Positions 10,104 to 20,018 are shown, counted from the stretch's first letter. The stretch: DNA of 64,000 bases from Comamonas odontotermitis (GCF_020080045.1 NZ_CP083451.1:4265001-4329000); one strand, 5' to 3'. Notes: generated from the letters alone by a model not told the origin. A program made the numbers and translations.

Positions 10104-10220
10104 GTTGCCTGGGGAGCAACTGTCACTGGGCGCGAGTCTCGCAATAGCGACACTCACATCCGATATTGGAGAAATGGGATGACATGACGCAGCTCCTGCA
10201 ATCCGCTATGCTGCCCAACC

Positions 10221-10577
10221 ATGAAACTCCTCATCAAATGGCTCCTCTCTGCCCTCGCCTTGCTGTGCGTGGCCTATCTCTATAGCGGCGTAGAAGTGCG
10301 CAGCTTTGGTGCAGCATTGATTGCAGCCCTGCTGATCGGCCTGTGCAACGCCATCGTGCGCCCGATTCTGGTGGTGCTGACACTGCCAGTCACGGTGATC
10401 ACGCTGGGCCTGTTTCTCTTCGTGATCAATGCGCTGATGTTCTGGGCCGCATCGGGAATCGCAGGCAGCGGCTTTCAAGTGCATGGCTTCTGGGCCGCGC
10501 TGATCGGCTCGCTGCTCTACTCCATCATCAGCCTGGCCATCGAATCACTTACGAGCCGCCTGCTCTTTCGCGAGTGA
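10221..10577 (+). CDS. Phage-holin-like (YvlD/COG1950 type) four-helix membrane protein
   Basis: 118 residues, almost entirely hydrophobic with four membrane helices. The conserved NAIVRPILVVLTLPVTVITL stretch near residue 43 and FLFVINALMFW near 72 are typical of the YvlD family, named holin-like only by topology. No prophage context is present, so a lytic role is unlikely. The final 33 bases overlap the 3' end of the converging M48 protease gene. Confidence 0.88.
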   Translation: MKLLIKWLLSALALLCVAYLYSGVEVRSFGAALIAALLIGLCNAIVRPILVVLTLPVTVITLGLFLFVINALMFWAASGIAGSGFQVHGFWAALIGSLLYSIISLAIESLTSRLLFRE

Positions 10578-12290
10578 TTGCATCTCGCGCAGGCGCGTAT
10601 CGATGATCGAGGCCTCGTAGTAATCGGTGCGGTTCTGGCTGCTGCGCGCCATGTCCTGCCCTGCACGCAAGCGGTCTACGGCAGCCGCATAGTCGTACTG
10701 GGCGCTGCGCGCCTCCGCTTCGGCACGGATTGCGCGCAAGGGCTGGCCTTGCAGGCGGAATGCCGTCGCCAGCGCTTGCCATGCAGCAGCGTCCTTGGGA
10801 GACTGCGCCGTCAGGCTCTGCAAGGCATTGCTGGTATTGCGCAGCACATCGGCATGCTGCGCCAGGGCTGCGGACGGCAGCTGCGCCAGGGCCTGCGCAT
10901 CCAGTATTGCAACGGCCCGATCCAGACCACCGGTTGCCGGTAATGGCGCAGCGGTCGAGTTCGTTGGCATCGCCAGGGAGGTGCTGGCGTCCGCATCCGA
11001 TATGCGCAGTGATTTGTCTTCGCCCTGGCTGATGACCGCTTCATTGACCAGACCCGTTGCCGCATTGCTGACCGTCGTCGTCTTGCGAGCAGCGGGTGCT
11101 TGTGGATTGGCAACAGCCGCACCGGCCAGCTTGCCCAGTGCAGCCAATGCGGCATCCGGCGCCCGGTTGGCAAGTGCCAGATCGGCGCGCAGCAGCCCAG
11201 CCTGCCGGGTGGCATCCGGGTGGCCCTGCACCAATGCGTCCAATTGGTCCAGCGCCGCCCGCATTGCATCACTACGGCCCAGCTGGCTGTTGGCCAGCGC
11301 CGCCAGATACCAGCCACCGGCACGCTGCCCAGCCGTCTTGGCGGCAAACTCGGGCGCCTGCGTCAGTTGCACCCATTGCTGCAGTACGGCGGGCTCCGCC
11401 TTCGACAGCACCTTGGCCCGCGCCGACATCATCTGCGCCACCATGCCTGCATCCTGCGGCTGGCGCGCTGCACCGCTGGGCAGGCGCGACTGCATATCGG
11501 CAATCCGCTCCGTGGTGAGCGGGTGGGTGCGCAGATAGGGCCAACTGCCGTTGTCATTCATGCGGTTGGCCTGCTGCAGCTTTTCAAACATCGTGACAAA
11601 GCCCGCCTGCGAGTACCCTGCGGGTTGCATCAAGCCCATGCCGGTGCGATCCGCCTCGCGCTCCATATCGCGCGAAAAGTTCAGCTGCGTCTGAATGGCG
11701 GCAGCCGTCCCGCCCATCATCAGGGCCTGCGCCGCAGCCGGGTTCTTGCTGGCAGCCAGTGCGCCCAACAGCATGCTCGCAATCATCACCGGCGTCATGC
11801 GCTTTTGCTGCGCCATCATGCGTGCGATATGCCGCTGGGTGATATGGCTCAACTCGTGCGCCAATACCGACGCCAGCTCGTCACGGCTACCCACCACCGC
11901 CACCAAGCCAGTCTGCACCCCCATGAAACCGCCAGGCAGCGCAAACGCGTTCACGGTCGCATCCTGGATCAGCATTACCTGCCAGGCAAAGCGCTCCTGC
12001 AACTCGGCCGTCAAGGTGCCGCGCTGCTTGGCGGCCGCCATCAATTCCTGCCAGATGCTGTTGACATAGTCGTACAGAATCGGGTCGTCGATGAACTGCG
12101 GATCGCGGTAAATCTCGCGTGCAATATCGTCACCCAGACGCCGCTCCTCGCTGGTCGTCATCTCGGCGCCTTCGCCCATGGCTGGCAAACTCCCCTGGGC
12201 GTGGGTCGCCATAGGAGCCAGCGCAGCTGAAACTATCAAATTAGTAGCTAACAGCGCACATCCCGTACGCGCAAACAGCCATTTTTTCAT
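10545..12290 (-). CDS. bepA: M48 family metalloprotease, BepA/YfgC-like, with TPR-type C-terminal region
   Basis: 581 residues. A signal peptide ends near THA-Q (residue 31). The protease domain has the zinc motif HELSH at residues 145-149 and the third ligand in the MEREADRTG helix near 210. The C-terminal half (about 290-581) is alanine-rich and helical, consistent with tetratricopeptide-like repeats. BepA-type enzymes act in the periplasm on outer-membrane protein assembly (LptD, BAM). A linker of about residues 405-465 is low in complexity. The start at 12290 gives a clean lysine-containing signal peptide MKKWLF. The stop lies inside the converging membrane protein gene. Confidence 0.93.
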   Translation of the reverse strand: MKKWLFARTGCALLATNLIVSAALAPMATHAQGSLPAMGEGAEMTTSEERRLGDDIAREIYRDPQFIDDPILYDYVNSIWQELMAAAKQRGTLTAELQERFAWQVMLIQDATVNAFALPGGFMGVQTGLVAVVGSRDELASVLAHELSHITQRHIARMMAQQKRMTPVMIASMLLGALAASKNPAAAQALMMGGTAAAIQTQLNFSRDMEREADRTGMGLMQPAGYSQAGFVTMFEKLQQANRMNDNGSWPYLRTHPLTTERIADMQSRLPSGAARQPQDAGMVAQMMSARAKVLSKAEPAVLQQWVQLTQAPEFAAKTAGQRAGGWYLAALANSQLGRSDAMRAALDQLDALVQGHPDATRQAGLLRADLALANRAPDAALAALGKLAGAAVANPQAPAARKTTTVSNAATGLVNEAVISQGEDKSLRISDADASTSLAMPTNSTAAPLPATGGLDRAVAILDAQALAQLPSAALAQHADVLRNTSNALQSLTAQSPKDAAAWQALATAFRLQGQPLRAIRAEAEARSAQYDYAAAVDRLRAGQDMARSSQNRTDYYEASIIDTRLREMQSLAKEQAARK

Positions 12291-12464
12291 CAAAATTCCG
12301 TGTAGCAAAAGATATGACGCCCAGGGCGGAGTCAAGGCATTGCCTGTCGCAATCTCCATGCAGGCAACGACAACGCTAACACGTATGATGAAGCACCCTC
12401 GCACAAGTTGCACATGCTGCGCAGAGACAAGAGATACCAGCGATTGAGATTGAAAGCACACGCC

Positions 12465-12947
12465 ATGAATGAACTCACCCACTTCGACGCCCAGGGCCAA
12501 GCCCATATGGTAGACGTAGGCGCCAAACCTGCCACCCACCGTATTGCCATTGCAGAAGGCTACATCACCATGCAGCCAGAAACCCTGGCCATCATCCAGG
12601 CTGGCACCGCCAAGAAAGGCGACGTTCTGGGCGTGGCACGCCTCGCTGGCATCATGGCCGCCAAGAAAACCAGCGATCTGATCCCTCTGTGCCACCCAAT
12701 TGCACTGACCAAGGTGTCAGTGGATTTTGAAGTGCTGCCGGAGAAAAATGCTGTCCGCTGCGAGGCGCGGACGGAGACGGTGGGGCAGACGGGGGTGGAG
12801 ATGGAGGCCCTTACTGCGGTGCAGATTGCGCTATTGACTATTTATGATATGTGTAAGGCGGTTGATCCAAAAATGATATTTAAAGATATCTCCCTAATTA
12901 GGAAAACCGGTGGAAAATATAAAAACATCGAATCTCTAGCACTTTAG
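12465..12947 (+). CDS. moaC: Cyclic pyranopterin monophosphate synthase
   Basis: 160 residues. MoaC converts the GTP-derived cyclic nucleotide made by MoaA into cPMP, the second step of molybdenum cofactor synthesis. Diagnostic segments are [15 protein letters not shown] near residue 76 and [20 protein letters not shown] near 120, with the catalytic lysines in CKAVDPKM and RKTGGKY. The protein is intact, but from about base 12,820 the codons become AT-rich (ATTTATGATATGTGTAAGGC, then AAAATGATATTTAAAGATAT) unlike the GC-rich first three quarters. This suggests the 3' end was replaced together with the AT-rich tfpZ. It overlaps the converging tfpZ by four bases. Confidence 0.96.
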   Translation: MNELTHFDAQGQAHMVDVGAKPATHRIAIAEGYITMQPETLAIIQAGTAKKGDVLGVARLAGIMAAKKTSDLIPLCHPIALTKVSVDFEVLPEKNAVRCEARTETVGQTGVEMEALTAVQIALLTIYDMCKAVDPKMIFKDISLIRKTGGKYKNIESLAL

Positions 12948-13723
12948 TCCTCAAACCCATCGACCCTTACATATCCAATGATCGTAGCGTCACCGTTCAA
13001 AACAACACTCCACGCATCAAGCATTCTTTTGCTCACCAATGGCAAATAGTAAGAATTGTCCTTTTCAAATCCGTAAAAAGCAGCAGCTTTGTCGATAGTT
13101 AGTTTTTCTTGGTCTTGTCCCTTCGCATACAGGCTACTCAGGCGCTTCATTCTGGTCTTGACCATATCGCGGCTCATATCGTAGGCTTGCCACCAGTTCG
13201 GCCTCTCGCTGGGCTCCACACCCTTCATGGACATATCTATGCTTTCCAGCGTTTCTTCCCCATTCTTTGCTGATCGAATAGCCAATAATTTTGGCTTGTC
13301 AAAAAAAGAGAATTCCTTATATTCATTCGGTGCAAGAGCGGTGTCCTGTGGGTGTATTTGCGCTGCACTGACTGCAACAAATCTATCTACCTCATATACC
13401 AATGCTACTGGTCTTGCTTGGTATATGCTAAAAACCCCATAACATAGCGCTGCACATTGAATTATCACAATCAAAGAGATATCAATTCTTAACTCTTTTT
13501 TAGATTTTTTAGGATTGAAGATCACCGCAGTCAACAGTGGGCCACATACCACATCAACCCCTACCAATATCCAGAAAAGATGCAACCCACCTGCCAATTC
13601 ACGGTAAGGAATAGGATACCAAATAACAAAGACGAGATACGCGATAACCGCTGCAATTAGAGCACTACAGAAGAAATGGCATACACCTGCTTTTGAAGCA
13701 GCAATGAGACGGTTATTGAACAT
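12944..13723 (-). CDS. tfpZ: TfpX/TfpZ family type IV pilin accessory protein
   Basis: 259 residues and clearly more AT-rich than the flanks. N-terminal membrane helices (residues about 15-37, 42-65, 78-98) include the family motif [21 protein letters not shown] periplasmic domain follows with [19 protein letters not shown] near residue 178. TfpX/TfpZ proteins are encoded beside particular pilin alleles in Pseudomonas and Betaproteobacteria and help assembly or export of the matching pilin. The ATG at 13723 has no Shine-Dalgarno and sits 11 bases after the U-tract of the pilA terminator, so expression probably depends on read-through. Confidence 0.9.
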   Translation of the reverse strand: MFNNRLIAASKAGVCHFFCSALIAAVIAYLVFVIWYPIPYRELAGGLHLFWILVGVDVVCGPLLTAVIFNPKKSKKELRIDISLIVIIQCAALCYGVFSIYQARPVALVYEVDRFVAVSAAQIHPQDTALAPNEYKEFSFFDKPKLLAIRSAKNGEETLESIDMSMKGVEPSERPNWWQAYDMSRDMVKTRMKRLSSLYAKGQDQEKLTIDKAAAFYGFEKDNSYYLPLVSKRMLDAWSVVLNGDATIIGYVRVDGFED

Positions 13724-13733
13724 AAATAGAGAC

Positions 13734-13764
13734 AAAAAAAGAGGAGCATCGCTCCTCTTTTTAT
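13734..13764 (-). terminator. Terminator/attenuator between pilA and tfpZ
   Basis: GAGGAGC (13741-13747) and GCTCCTC (13751-13757) are flanked by A and T runs. On the minus strand the hairpin is followed by seven T residues, 17 bases after the pilA stop and just ahead of the tfpZ start. It should end most pilA transcripts and let a minority continue into tfpZ. The symmetrical A/T runs allow action in both directions. Confidence 0.85.
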
Positions 13765-13780
13765 TTAACCAAATAACCAA

Positions 13781-14338
13781 TTATCGTGCAGCAAAGCGGC
13801 AGTTTGCAGGCAGGTACTTGTACTTTTCAGGACCAGCCTTTGTACCGCAACCCCATACCACAGGAGCGCCAGCGACAAGAGGCTTCAAAGGCTGTGCAGT
13901 GTTCGTCACAGTTTCGCTGCCAGGCTCCAGAACCAGCACATTGCCCAAAGCAGTTGCCACTTGGCTACCTGCAGTGTAAGTGACGGTGATCGAACCTTCA
14001 CCAGCAGCTGGAGTAGCAACATTCGCGATTGCAGAAATCGCAATGCTACCTACGTTGGTGCCCGGCGTAAATTCGTAACCATATACTGCTTCACCAGCAG
14101 CTGGAGCAGCTTGAGCACCCGAGCCACCATATGCAATGATTTTTCCGCTAGGGGTATTTGCAAAAGTCTCCGAAACAGCGCCCTTAGCAGCACTTGCCAG
14201 CACCAGACCTTCCGAAACGCGGGTACGGATGGTGTAGTCTTGGTATGCAGGCAGAGCGATAGCAGCCAAAATACCAATAATCGCCACAACGATCATCAGT
14301 TCGATCAGGGTGAAACCCTTTTGCATCTTACGCAGCAT
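13781..14338 (-). CDS. pilA: Type IV pilin major subunit
   Basis: 185 residues. The 8-residue leader MLRKMQKG precedes the PilD cleavage site G-F, and the mature protein begins [20 protein letters not shown] with the Glu5 needed for assembly. The alpha1 helix continues through [17 protein letters not shown]. The C-terminal half holds the two cysteines (WGCGTK and PANCRF) of the D-loop disulfide. Start at 14338 is supported by AGAGAGG 8 bases upstream; the inner ATG at 14326 lacks one. A sigma-54 promoter lies about 75 bases upstream. Pilin forms the pilus fibre for twitching, adhesion and DNA uptake. Confidence 0.97.
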   Translation of the reverse strand: MLRKMQKGFTLIELMIVVAIIGILAAIALPAYQDYTIRTRVSEGLVLASAAKGAVSETFANTPSGKIIAYGGSGAQAAPAAGEAVYGYEFTPGTNVGSIAISAIANVATPAAGEGSITVTYTAGSQVATALGNVLVLEPGSETVTNTAQPLKPLVAGAPVVWGCGTKAGPEKYKYLPANCRFAAR

Positions 14339-14410
14339 GTTGAAACCTCTCTATGGAATCTGTATTGAAACTAGTAGCCAGATCACAGCGACTTGGCTTG
14401 TGAGTAGTAG

Positions 14411-14426
14411 TGCAAGCGCCGTGCCA
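14411..14426 (-). promoter_or_regulatory. Sigma-54 promoter of pilA
   Basis: The minus strand reads TGGCACGGCGCTTGCA: a perfect match to the -24/-12 consensus TGGCAC-N5-TTGCA. It is 73 bases upstream of the pilA start, which fits RpoN/PilR-dependent pilin expression known in other bacteria. Confidence 0.92.
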
Positions 14427-14456
14427 ACTTTTGGCGGTGTGCGTCAGCTTGCGTGA

Positions 14457-14543
14457 GGCTGACAAAATTGCGGCTTTTTTGTTAATTGATTGTTGCAAAC
14501 AGGCATTTTTGTCACATTACGCCTGCCTCGACATTTTTGTCAC
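14457..14543 (-). promoter_or_regulatory. Candidate PilR activator sites upstream of pilA
   Basis: GTGACAAAAATG occurs twice on the minus strand (14504-14515 and 14532-14543, 28 bp apart) and a related TGACAAAATTG lies in the opposite orientation at 14459-14469. TGTCA-type repeats upstream of a sigma-54 promoter are what PilR, the activator of pilA, is known to bind. Confidence 0.6.
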
Positions 14544-14592
14544 TCTACAGGCTATCTGCCAGCGAGCATCAACCTTCCGCCCTCAAAATGAC

Positions 14593-14614
14593 AACGGCAC
14601 CCGAAGGTGCCGTT
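14593..14614 (-). terminator. Terminator hairpin after the FHA gene
   Basis: AACGGCACC, loop of four, GGTGCCGTT, followed on the minus strand by GTCATTTTG. The T run is weak but the 9-bp stem is perfect and sits 38 bases after the FHA stop. The 14339-14651 interval otherwise holds the pilA control region. Confidence 0.7.
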
Positions 14615-14651
14615 GGTCTAAGGATTGAAGGAGTGAGCAGACAATCAATCA

Positions 14652-15350
14652 TCAACTCAAGAACTCATACTCCATGCCCGCCAGCTCAATCTTGTCGCCA
14701 CCTTTGACCACCGCTTCGGTAGTGCTCAGCGCGCGACCATTGAGCTTGGCGTCGGTGGCACCGTCCACCTTGGAGACCACGTAGCCCTTGCCGCGCCTCG
14801 TGAAGGCCACCACTGCGATGCCAGGGCGGCCTACGGCGGTCACGATCTTGGAGAGCATCACGTCTTCATCAGCACCTTTGACTGCGCGCAGGTGGGCACC
14901 AGCGTTATAGGGCGCTTCCTCATGGTGGGGAAATGCTGCAGGCGATGTGGATGGACCTTCTTCATGCGACTCGTTCTCGGGCAGCATGTGGGGCACAGGG
15001 ACGGACAGCGCTTCGGTATAGAAACCGCCATTGGGCGAACCGGTCTCTGGTGCGATGGAGCTCATCAAAAAGCGGATGCGGCATTTGCCGATATCGAGCA
15101 GATCGCCGCTTTGGAGCACTTGGCGGCGGATCTTGATGCCATTGACCCGGGTGCCGTTGGTGCTGCCCAGGTCTTCCACCACCACGATGCCAATTTTCTT
15201 TTCATAGGTGAATGCAACATGCTCCCCACTGACAGCCATGTCGGTGAGGATGATGTCGTTGGAGGAACGGCGGCCCAGGGTAGTTCTGGACTCTTTGAGC
15301 ACATAGTCCTGAACCACCATTCCATCTAAAGAAACTATTAAGCGTGGCAT
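14652..15350 (-). CDS. FHA domain-containing protein
   Basis: 232 residues. Residues 1-95 form a forkhead-associated domain: TLGRRSSNDIILTD near residue 24, SGEHVAF near 41 and DLGSTNGTRVNG near 60 provide the phosphothreonine-binding Arg, Ser, His and Asn residues. After a proline/glutamate-rich linker (about 100-150), residues 165-232 resemble a second, degenerate FHA-like beta domain (GKGYVVSKVDGATDAKLNGR). No kinase gene is adjacent, so its partner is unknown. GGAGG 9 bases upstream supports the start. A 14-bp perfect palindrome lies about 70 bases upstream. Confidence 0.92.
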   Translation of the reverse strand: MPRLIVSLDGMVVQDYVLKESRTTLGRRSSNDIILTDMAVSGEHVAFTYEKKIGIVVVEDLGSTNGTRVNGIKIRRQVLQSGDLLDIGKCRIRFLMSSIAPETGSPNGGFYTEALSVPVPHMLPENESHEEGPSTSPAAFPHHEEAPYNAGAHLRAVKGADEDVMLSKIVTAVGRPGIAVVAFTRRGKGYVVSKVDGATDAKLNGRALSTTEAVVKGGDKIELAGMEYEFLS

Positions 15351-15367
15351 GTTGATTTACCTCCATG

Positions 15368-15380
15368 TAATTATACGTAA
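15368..15380 (-). promoter_or_regulatory. Possible -10 element of the FHA gene
   Basis: The minus strand reads ACGTATAATTAC, a perfect TATAAT hexamer about 20 bases upstream of the start codon. No good -35 hexamer is seen at the proper distance, so activation by a factor is possible. Confidence 0.4.
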
Positions 15381-15421
15381 AATCACAATGGAGTTTCCGG
15401 TCTTGATAGTTTTGTTAACAA

Positions 15422-15435
15422 ACGATACGTATCGT
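15422..15435. promoter_or_regulatory. Perfect 14-bp palindrome, possible operator
   Basis: ACGATACGTATCGT lies between the terC terminator and the FHA promoter, about 50 bases upstream of the FHA -10 match. The binding protein is unknown. Confidence 0.5.
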
Positions 15436-15459
15436 CGCTCACGCGTGGGTTTCGGGCGC

Positions 15460-15486
15460 AAAAAAAGCGCCCTCGGGCGCTTTTCT
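15460..15486 (-). terminator. Intrinsic terminator after the second terC gene
   Basis: On the minus strand AAAAGCGCC, CGAG, GGCGCTTTTTT. It starts about 23 bases after the TerC stop. Confidence 0.9.
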
Positions 15487-15508
15487 GGAAGATGGTGGTG
15501 AGGGCAGA

Positions 15509-16192
15509 TCAGGCGGCTTTCGCCTCGCCTCGCTTTTGCAGCCACAGGCCCAGCCCCACCACCAGCGCAGCACCTGCAGCAGCGGCAATGTAGTGCAGCG
15601 CAGGGTTGGCCTCGACATAGCTGTGCAGCAGTCTGTCGTTCATGATGGTTTCGCCGCCAACCCAGCCGATCAGGCCTGCGCCCAGGATGACGATCACGGG
15701 GAAACGCTCCATCAGCTTGATCATCAGCGTGGAGCCAAAGATCACCAGAGGGATGGAGATGGCCAGGCCCAGGATGAGCAGCACCATGTTGCCCTGAGCC
15801 GCTGCGGCCACAGCAATCACGTTGTCCAGGCTCATCACCAGATCGGCAATCAGGATGGTGCGGATGGCGGTCATCATCGAGCCGGTGCCCTTGGATGCGC
15901 CTTCGTCGTCTTCATTGCTGGTCAGCAGTTGCAGACCGATCCACAGCAGCAGGCAGCCTCCGACGATCTGCAGGAAGGACAGCTCCAGCAGCTTGGCGGC
16001 CACCACAGTCAGCACAATCCGCAACACCACGGCGGCGCCGGAGCCAAACATGATGGCTTTTTTCTGCTGCTCAGGCGGGAGTGAACGTGCTGCAAGGGCA
16101 ATGACAACCGCGTTGTCGCCCGAGAGAATGATGTTGATCCAGATGATTTTGACCAGCCCGATCCAGAAGTCGGGGTGACTGAGGTACTCCAT
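15509..16192 (-). CDS. TerC family integral membrane protein (second paralogue)
   Basis: 227 residues, about seven membrane helices. The paired acidic motifs are NIILSGDNAVVIALAARSLP near residue 20 and ADLVMSLDNVIAVAAAAQG near 116, so both putative metal-binding sites are intact. Compared with the riboswitch-linked copy at 8767-9534 it is 28 residues shorter in the C-terminal region. It follows sucD on the same strand after a 169-base gap with hairpins, and no manganese riboswitch was found in front of it, so it is probably regulated differently. Confidence 0.92.
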   Translation of the reverse strand: MEYLSHPDFWIGLVKIIWINIILSGDNAVVIALAARSLPPEQQKKAIMFGSGAAVVLRIVLTVVAAKLLELSFLQIVGGCLLLWIGLQLLTSNEDDEGASKGTGSMMTAIRTILIADLVMSLDNVIAVAAAAQGNMVLLILGLAISIPLVIFGSTLMIKLMERFPVIVILGAGLIGWVGGETIMNDRLLHSYVEANPALHYIAAAAGAALVVGLGLWLQKRGEAKAA

Positions 16193-16216
16193 TTTGCGCT
16201 CCGTAGTTATGAATGC

Positions 16217-16250
16217 AAAGACGCCAGATCATGGAGATCTGGCGTCTTCT
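16217..16250. terminator. Strong hairpin between sucD and terC
   Basis: AAGACGCCAGATC and GATCTGGCGTCTT pair over 13 bp around a 5-base loop, with CTTTTT on the + strand side and TTTGCATT on the minus side. It most likely ends the sucCD transcript. The better T run points to the + strand, where no gene was found. Confidence 0.65.
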
Positions 16251-16320
16251 TTTTAGTTGGAGTACGCAGTGTAGCGGCGCAAACCGCTCTTTACATGCGT
16301 AATTTTGCGTAGATACCGCT

Positions 16321-16352
16321 CGGAGCCTCTTTACGGGTACGCGGAGGCTCCG
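16321..16352. other. Hairpin just after sucD
   Basis: CGGAGCCTC (16321-16329) and GAGGCTCCG (16344-16352) are exact inverted repeats 10 bases downstream of the sucD stop, without a T run. It may protect the sucCD mRNA 3' end rather than terminate. Confidence 0.5.
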
Positions 16353-16361
16353 TGCACGTTC

Positions 16362-17258
16362 TTACTTCAGCAAGCCCTTGAGCAGGCGGCCCATTTCGGA
16401 TGGGTTGCGGGTAATGGTGAAACCGCACTCTTCCATGATGGCCAGCTTGGCATCAGCCGTGTCAGCGCCGCCGGAGATCAGCGCGCCTGCGTGGCCCATG
16501 CGCTTGCCGGGGGGGGCAGTCACGCCAGCGATGAAGCCAACGACGGGCTTCTTCATGTTGGCCTTGCACCACTGTGCAGCTTCCGCTTCGTCCGGACCGC
16601 CGATTTCGCCGATCATGATGACGGCATCGGTGTTGGGATCGTCGTTGAAAGCCTTCATCACATCGATGTGCTTCAAGCCATTGATCGGGTCGCCACCGAT
16701 ACCGACGGCAGACGACTGGCCAATGCCCAGTTCGGTCAGCTGTGCCACGGCTTCGTAGGTCAGCGTGCCGGAGCGGCTCACCACGCCGATGCGGCCTGGC
16801 ATGTGGATGTGGCCGGGCATGATGCCGATCTTGATTTCACCGGGGGTGATGAGGCCTGGGCAGTTGGGGCCCAGCAGCAGGGTCTTCTTGCCGCCGGCCG
16901 CTTCCTTGGCCTTCATCTTGTTGCGCACTTCCAGCATGTCACGCACGGGGATGCCTTCGGTGATGCAGATGGCCAGGTCCAGATCGGCTTCCACGGCTTC
17001 CCAGATGGCAGCAGCAGCGCCAGCGGGCGGCACGTAGATCACAGACACGGTTGCACCGGTGTCCTTGGCCGCGTCCTTGACCGAACCGTAGATTGGGATG
17101 TCGAAAATCTTTTCGCCAGCCTTCTTGGGGTTCACGCCAGCCACGAAGCAGTTCTTGCCGTTTGCGTATTCCTGGCACTTTTCAGTGTGGAACTGGCCGG
17201 TCTTGCCCGTGATGCCTTGGGTAATGACTTTGGTGTCTTTATTGATATAGATAGACAT
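16362..17258 (-). CDS. sucD: Succinyl-CoA synthetase alpha subunit
   Basis: 298 residues. With SucC it converts succinyl-CoA, phosphate and NDP to succinate, CoA and NTP in the citric acid cycle. The N-terminal CoA-binding fold includes VITQGITGKTGQFH and the ligase half includes GPNCPGLITPGE and the active phosphohistidine in KRMGHAGALISGG (histidine about residue 256). Start at 17258 begins MSIYINKDTKVI as in orthologues. It lies 17 bases after sucC with a Shine-Dalgarno between them, so the two are one transcription unit. Confidence 0.98.
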   Translation of the reverse strand: MSIYINKDTKVITQGITGKTGQFHTEKCQEYANGKNCFVAGVNPKKAGEKIFDIPIYGSVKDAAKDTGATVSVIYVPPAGAAAAIWEAVEADLDLAICITEGIPVRDMLEVRNKMKAKEAAGGKKTLLLGPNCPGLITPGEIKIGIMPGHIHMPGRIGVVSRSGTLTYEAVAQLTELGIGQSSAVGIGGDPINGLKHIDVMKAFNDDPNTDAVIMIGEIGGPDEAEAAQWCKANMKKPVVGFIAGVTAPPGKRMGHAGALISGGADTADAKLAIMEECGFTITRNPSEMGRLLKGLLK

Positions 17259-17275
17259 GTTGTGTTCTCCAGGGC

Positions 17276-18436
<1,161 letters not shown>

Positions 18437-18965
18437 GAGTGTCTCTCGGAGTAAAACAAAAAAGGGAAAAACCCGGCGGCCATGCGCGCAGAACAAAGAA
18501 CTCGCAAACTGGGCTAGGAGGCCTGGCAACCCGCGAATTTAACATGCTGCACTGCGCCATGGCCTGCGCTCGGCCATGCATCCTGAGCGGGCACTCTGGA
18601 TTTACCTTAGGTACAAATGCTTATAGCTACTATTTGTATAGCTAACTATTGAAGTCTGTTGCGCGCCAATGCCCTTCCCTATTGCCCAACCTGTCTTTCA
18701 TCACGCGCAGGGAGAACATCTGCAGGTGACTCCCACATAAATACCCGGACACTGCAGGATTTTTGCGACGCCCTGCCGTGCCTGTCACGGTTTTAGGGTA
18801 AGCGCCTTGCTGCCTGCAGGCCCTCACCTCAGGGCGAAGAACATGCTCTGGACACAAAATTTCGCACCACCAGCCCACAAATGGCTGCTTTGTATGAAAA
18901 TAGGTGTTTTCCCATCCAATGGCGGCCGGGCTTACCCATGCCGCAGCACTGCAGGAGTTATGGCA
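18437..18965. other. 529-base intergenic region between sucC and argC
   Basis: Divergent promoter region. It contains an AT-rich stretch (TATAGCTACTATTTGTATAG at about 18621-18640) that resembles pieces of the dispersed palindromic repeat family, but no convincing gene, RNA or operator was seen on either strand. Confidence 0.5.
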
Positions 18966-19898
18966 ATGGCAAAAGTGTTTATCGACGGCGAAGCTGGCAC
19001 CACCGGGTTGCAGATTCGCGAGCGCCTGGTGGACATGCCAGGCGTGGAGTTGGTAAGCATTGCGCCCGAGTTGCGCAAGGACCCTGCGGCCAAGCGGACG
19101 CTGATTGCTGGTGTCGATCTCGTCATCCTGTGCCTGCACGATGACGCCGCCAAGGAAACCGCTGCCATGGTGGATGCCATCGAGCAGGAAACCGGGCGCA
19201 CCATCAAGATCATTGATGCCTCCACCGCGCACCGTACCAATGATGCATGGGTGTATGGCTTTCCTGAATTGAGCGCCAGCCAGAAGGCAGCCGTGCAAGG
19301 GGCAAAGCGCGTCTCCAACCCTGGCTGCTATGCCACGGGCGCCATTGCCATCCTGCGCCCGCTGGTTGATGCGGGCCTGATCGCGCCCGATGCAGCGCTC
19401 GCGCTGCCTTCGGTTTCTGGCTACAGCGGCGGCGGCCGCACCATGATTGAGGCCTACGAGGCCGACACCGCCGCTCCTTACGAGGCCTATGCGCTGGGCC
19501 TGACGCACAAGCACATCCCTGAAATCCTGAAGTACACCGGCATGACGCGCCGCCCGGTGTTCATTCCGGCTGTCAGCAATTTTGCGCAAGGCATGCTGGT
19601 GCAGTTGCCCCTGCACCTCGAAGAGCTGCCCACCAAACCGCTGATGAGCGATCTGCACGATGCGCTGGCGGCTCACTACGCCAAGACCAACCAGGCGGAA
19701 CAATGGGTGAAGGTGCTCCCCCCCACGGACGACAACAAGCTGGCCGCTGATACGCTGGCGGGCACCAACAACCTGGAGATTCGCGTGTTCGGCAATGAGC
19801 AGTTGCGCCAGGCCGTGGTGATTGCTCGCCTCGACAATCTGGGCAAGGGTGCCAGCGGCGCTGCGGTGCAGAACCTCAAGCTGATGCTCGGCATGTAA
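18966..19898 (+). CDS. argC: N-acetyl-gamma-glutamyl-phosphate reductase, short (type 2) form
   Basis: 310 residues, the length of the short ArgC type. It reduces N-acetylglutamyl phosphate to the semialdehyde with NADPH in arginine synthesis. Visible are the nucleotide-binding start [19 protein letters not shown] and the catalytic cysteine in [11 protein letters not shown] (about residue 121), followed by [11 protein letters not shown]. Start at 18966 is preferred over ATG 18960 because GGAG then stands 9 bases upstream. The gene is monocistronic, with a strong terminator about 90 bases later. Confidence 0.96.
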   Translation: MAKVFIDGEAGTTGLQIRERLVDMPGVELVSIAPELRKDPAAKRTLIAGVDLVILCLHDDAAKETAAMVDAIEQETGRTIKIIDASTAHRTNDAWVYGFPELSASQKAAVQGAKRVSNPGCYATGAIAILRPLVDAGLIAPDAALALPSVSGYSGGGRTMIEAYEADTAAPYEAYALGLTHKHIPEILKYTGMTRRPVFIPAVSNFAQGMLVQLPLHLEELPTKPLMSDLHDALAAHYAKTNQAEQWVKVLPPTDDNKLAADTLAGTNNLEIRVFGNEQLRQAVVIARLDNLGKGASGAAVQNLKLMLGM

Positions 19899-19986
19899 AA
19901 ACATAGCGCAAAGCGCTTGCTTTTCATAGTTTTCAAGCATCAAAATGCCTGAAACATAACAAAGACAATTGCCAGTAGCTATCAAA

Positions 19987-20018
19987 ACAAAAGCGACCCG
20001 CGGTCGCTTTTGTTTTTT
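19987..20018. terminator. Bidirectional terminator between argC and the ABC binding-protein gene
   Basis: ACAAAAGCGACC and GGTCGCTTTTGT pair exactly over 12 bp, with T runs on both sides (GTTTTTTG on +, TGTTTTGAT on -). It separates converging argC and the gene ending at 20043. Confidence 0.9.

Noticed and set aside
10221..10577. Prophage holin
   Set aside because: The family is called holin-like only by topology; no other phage gene is nearby.
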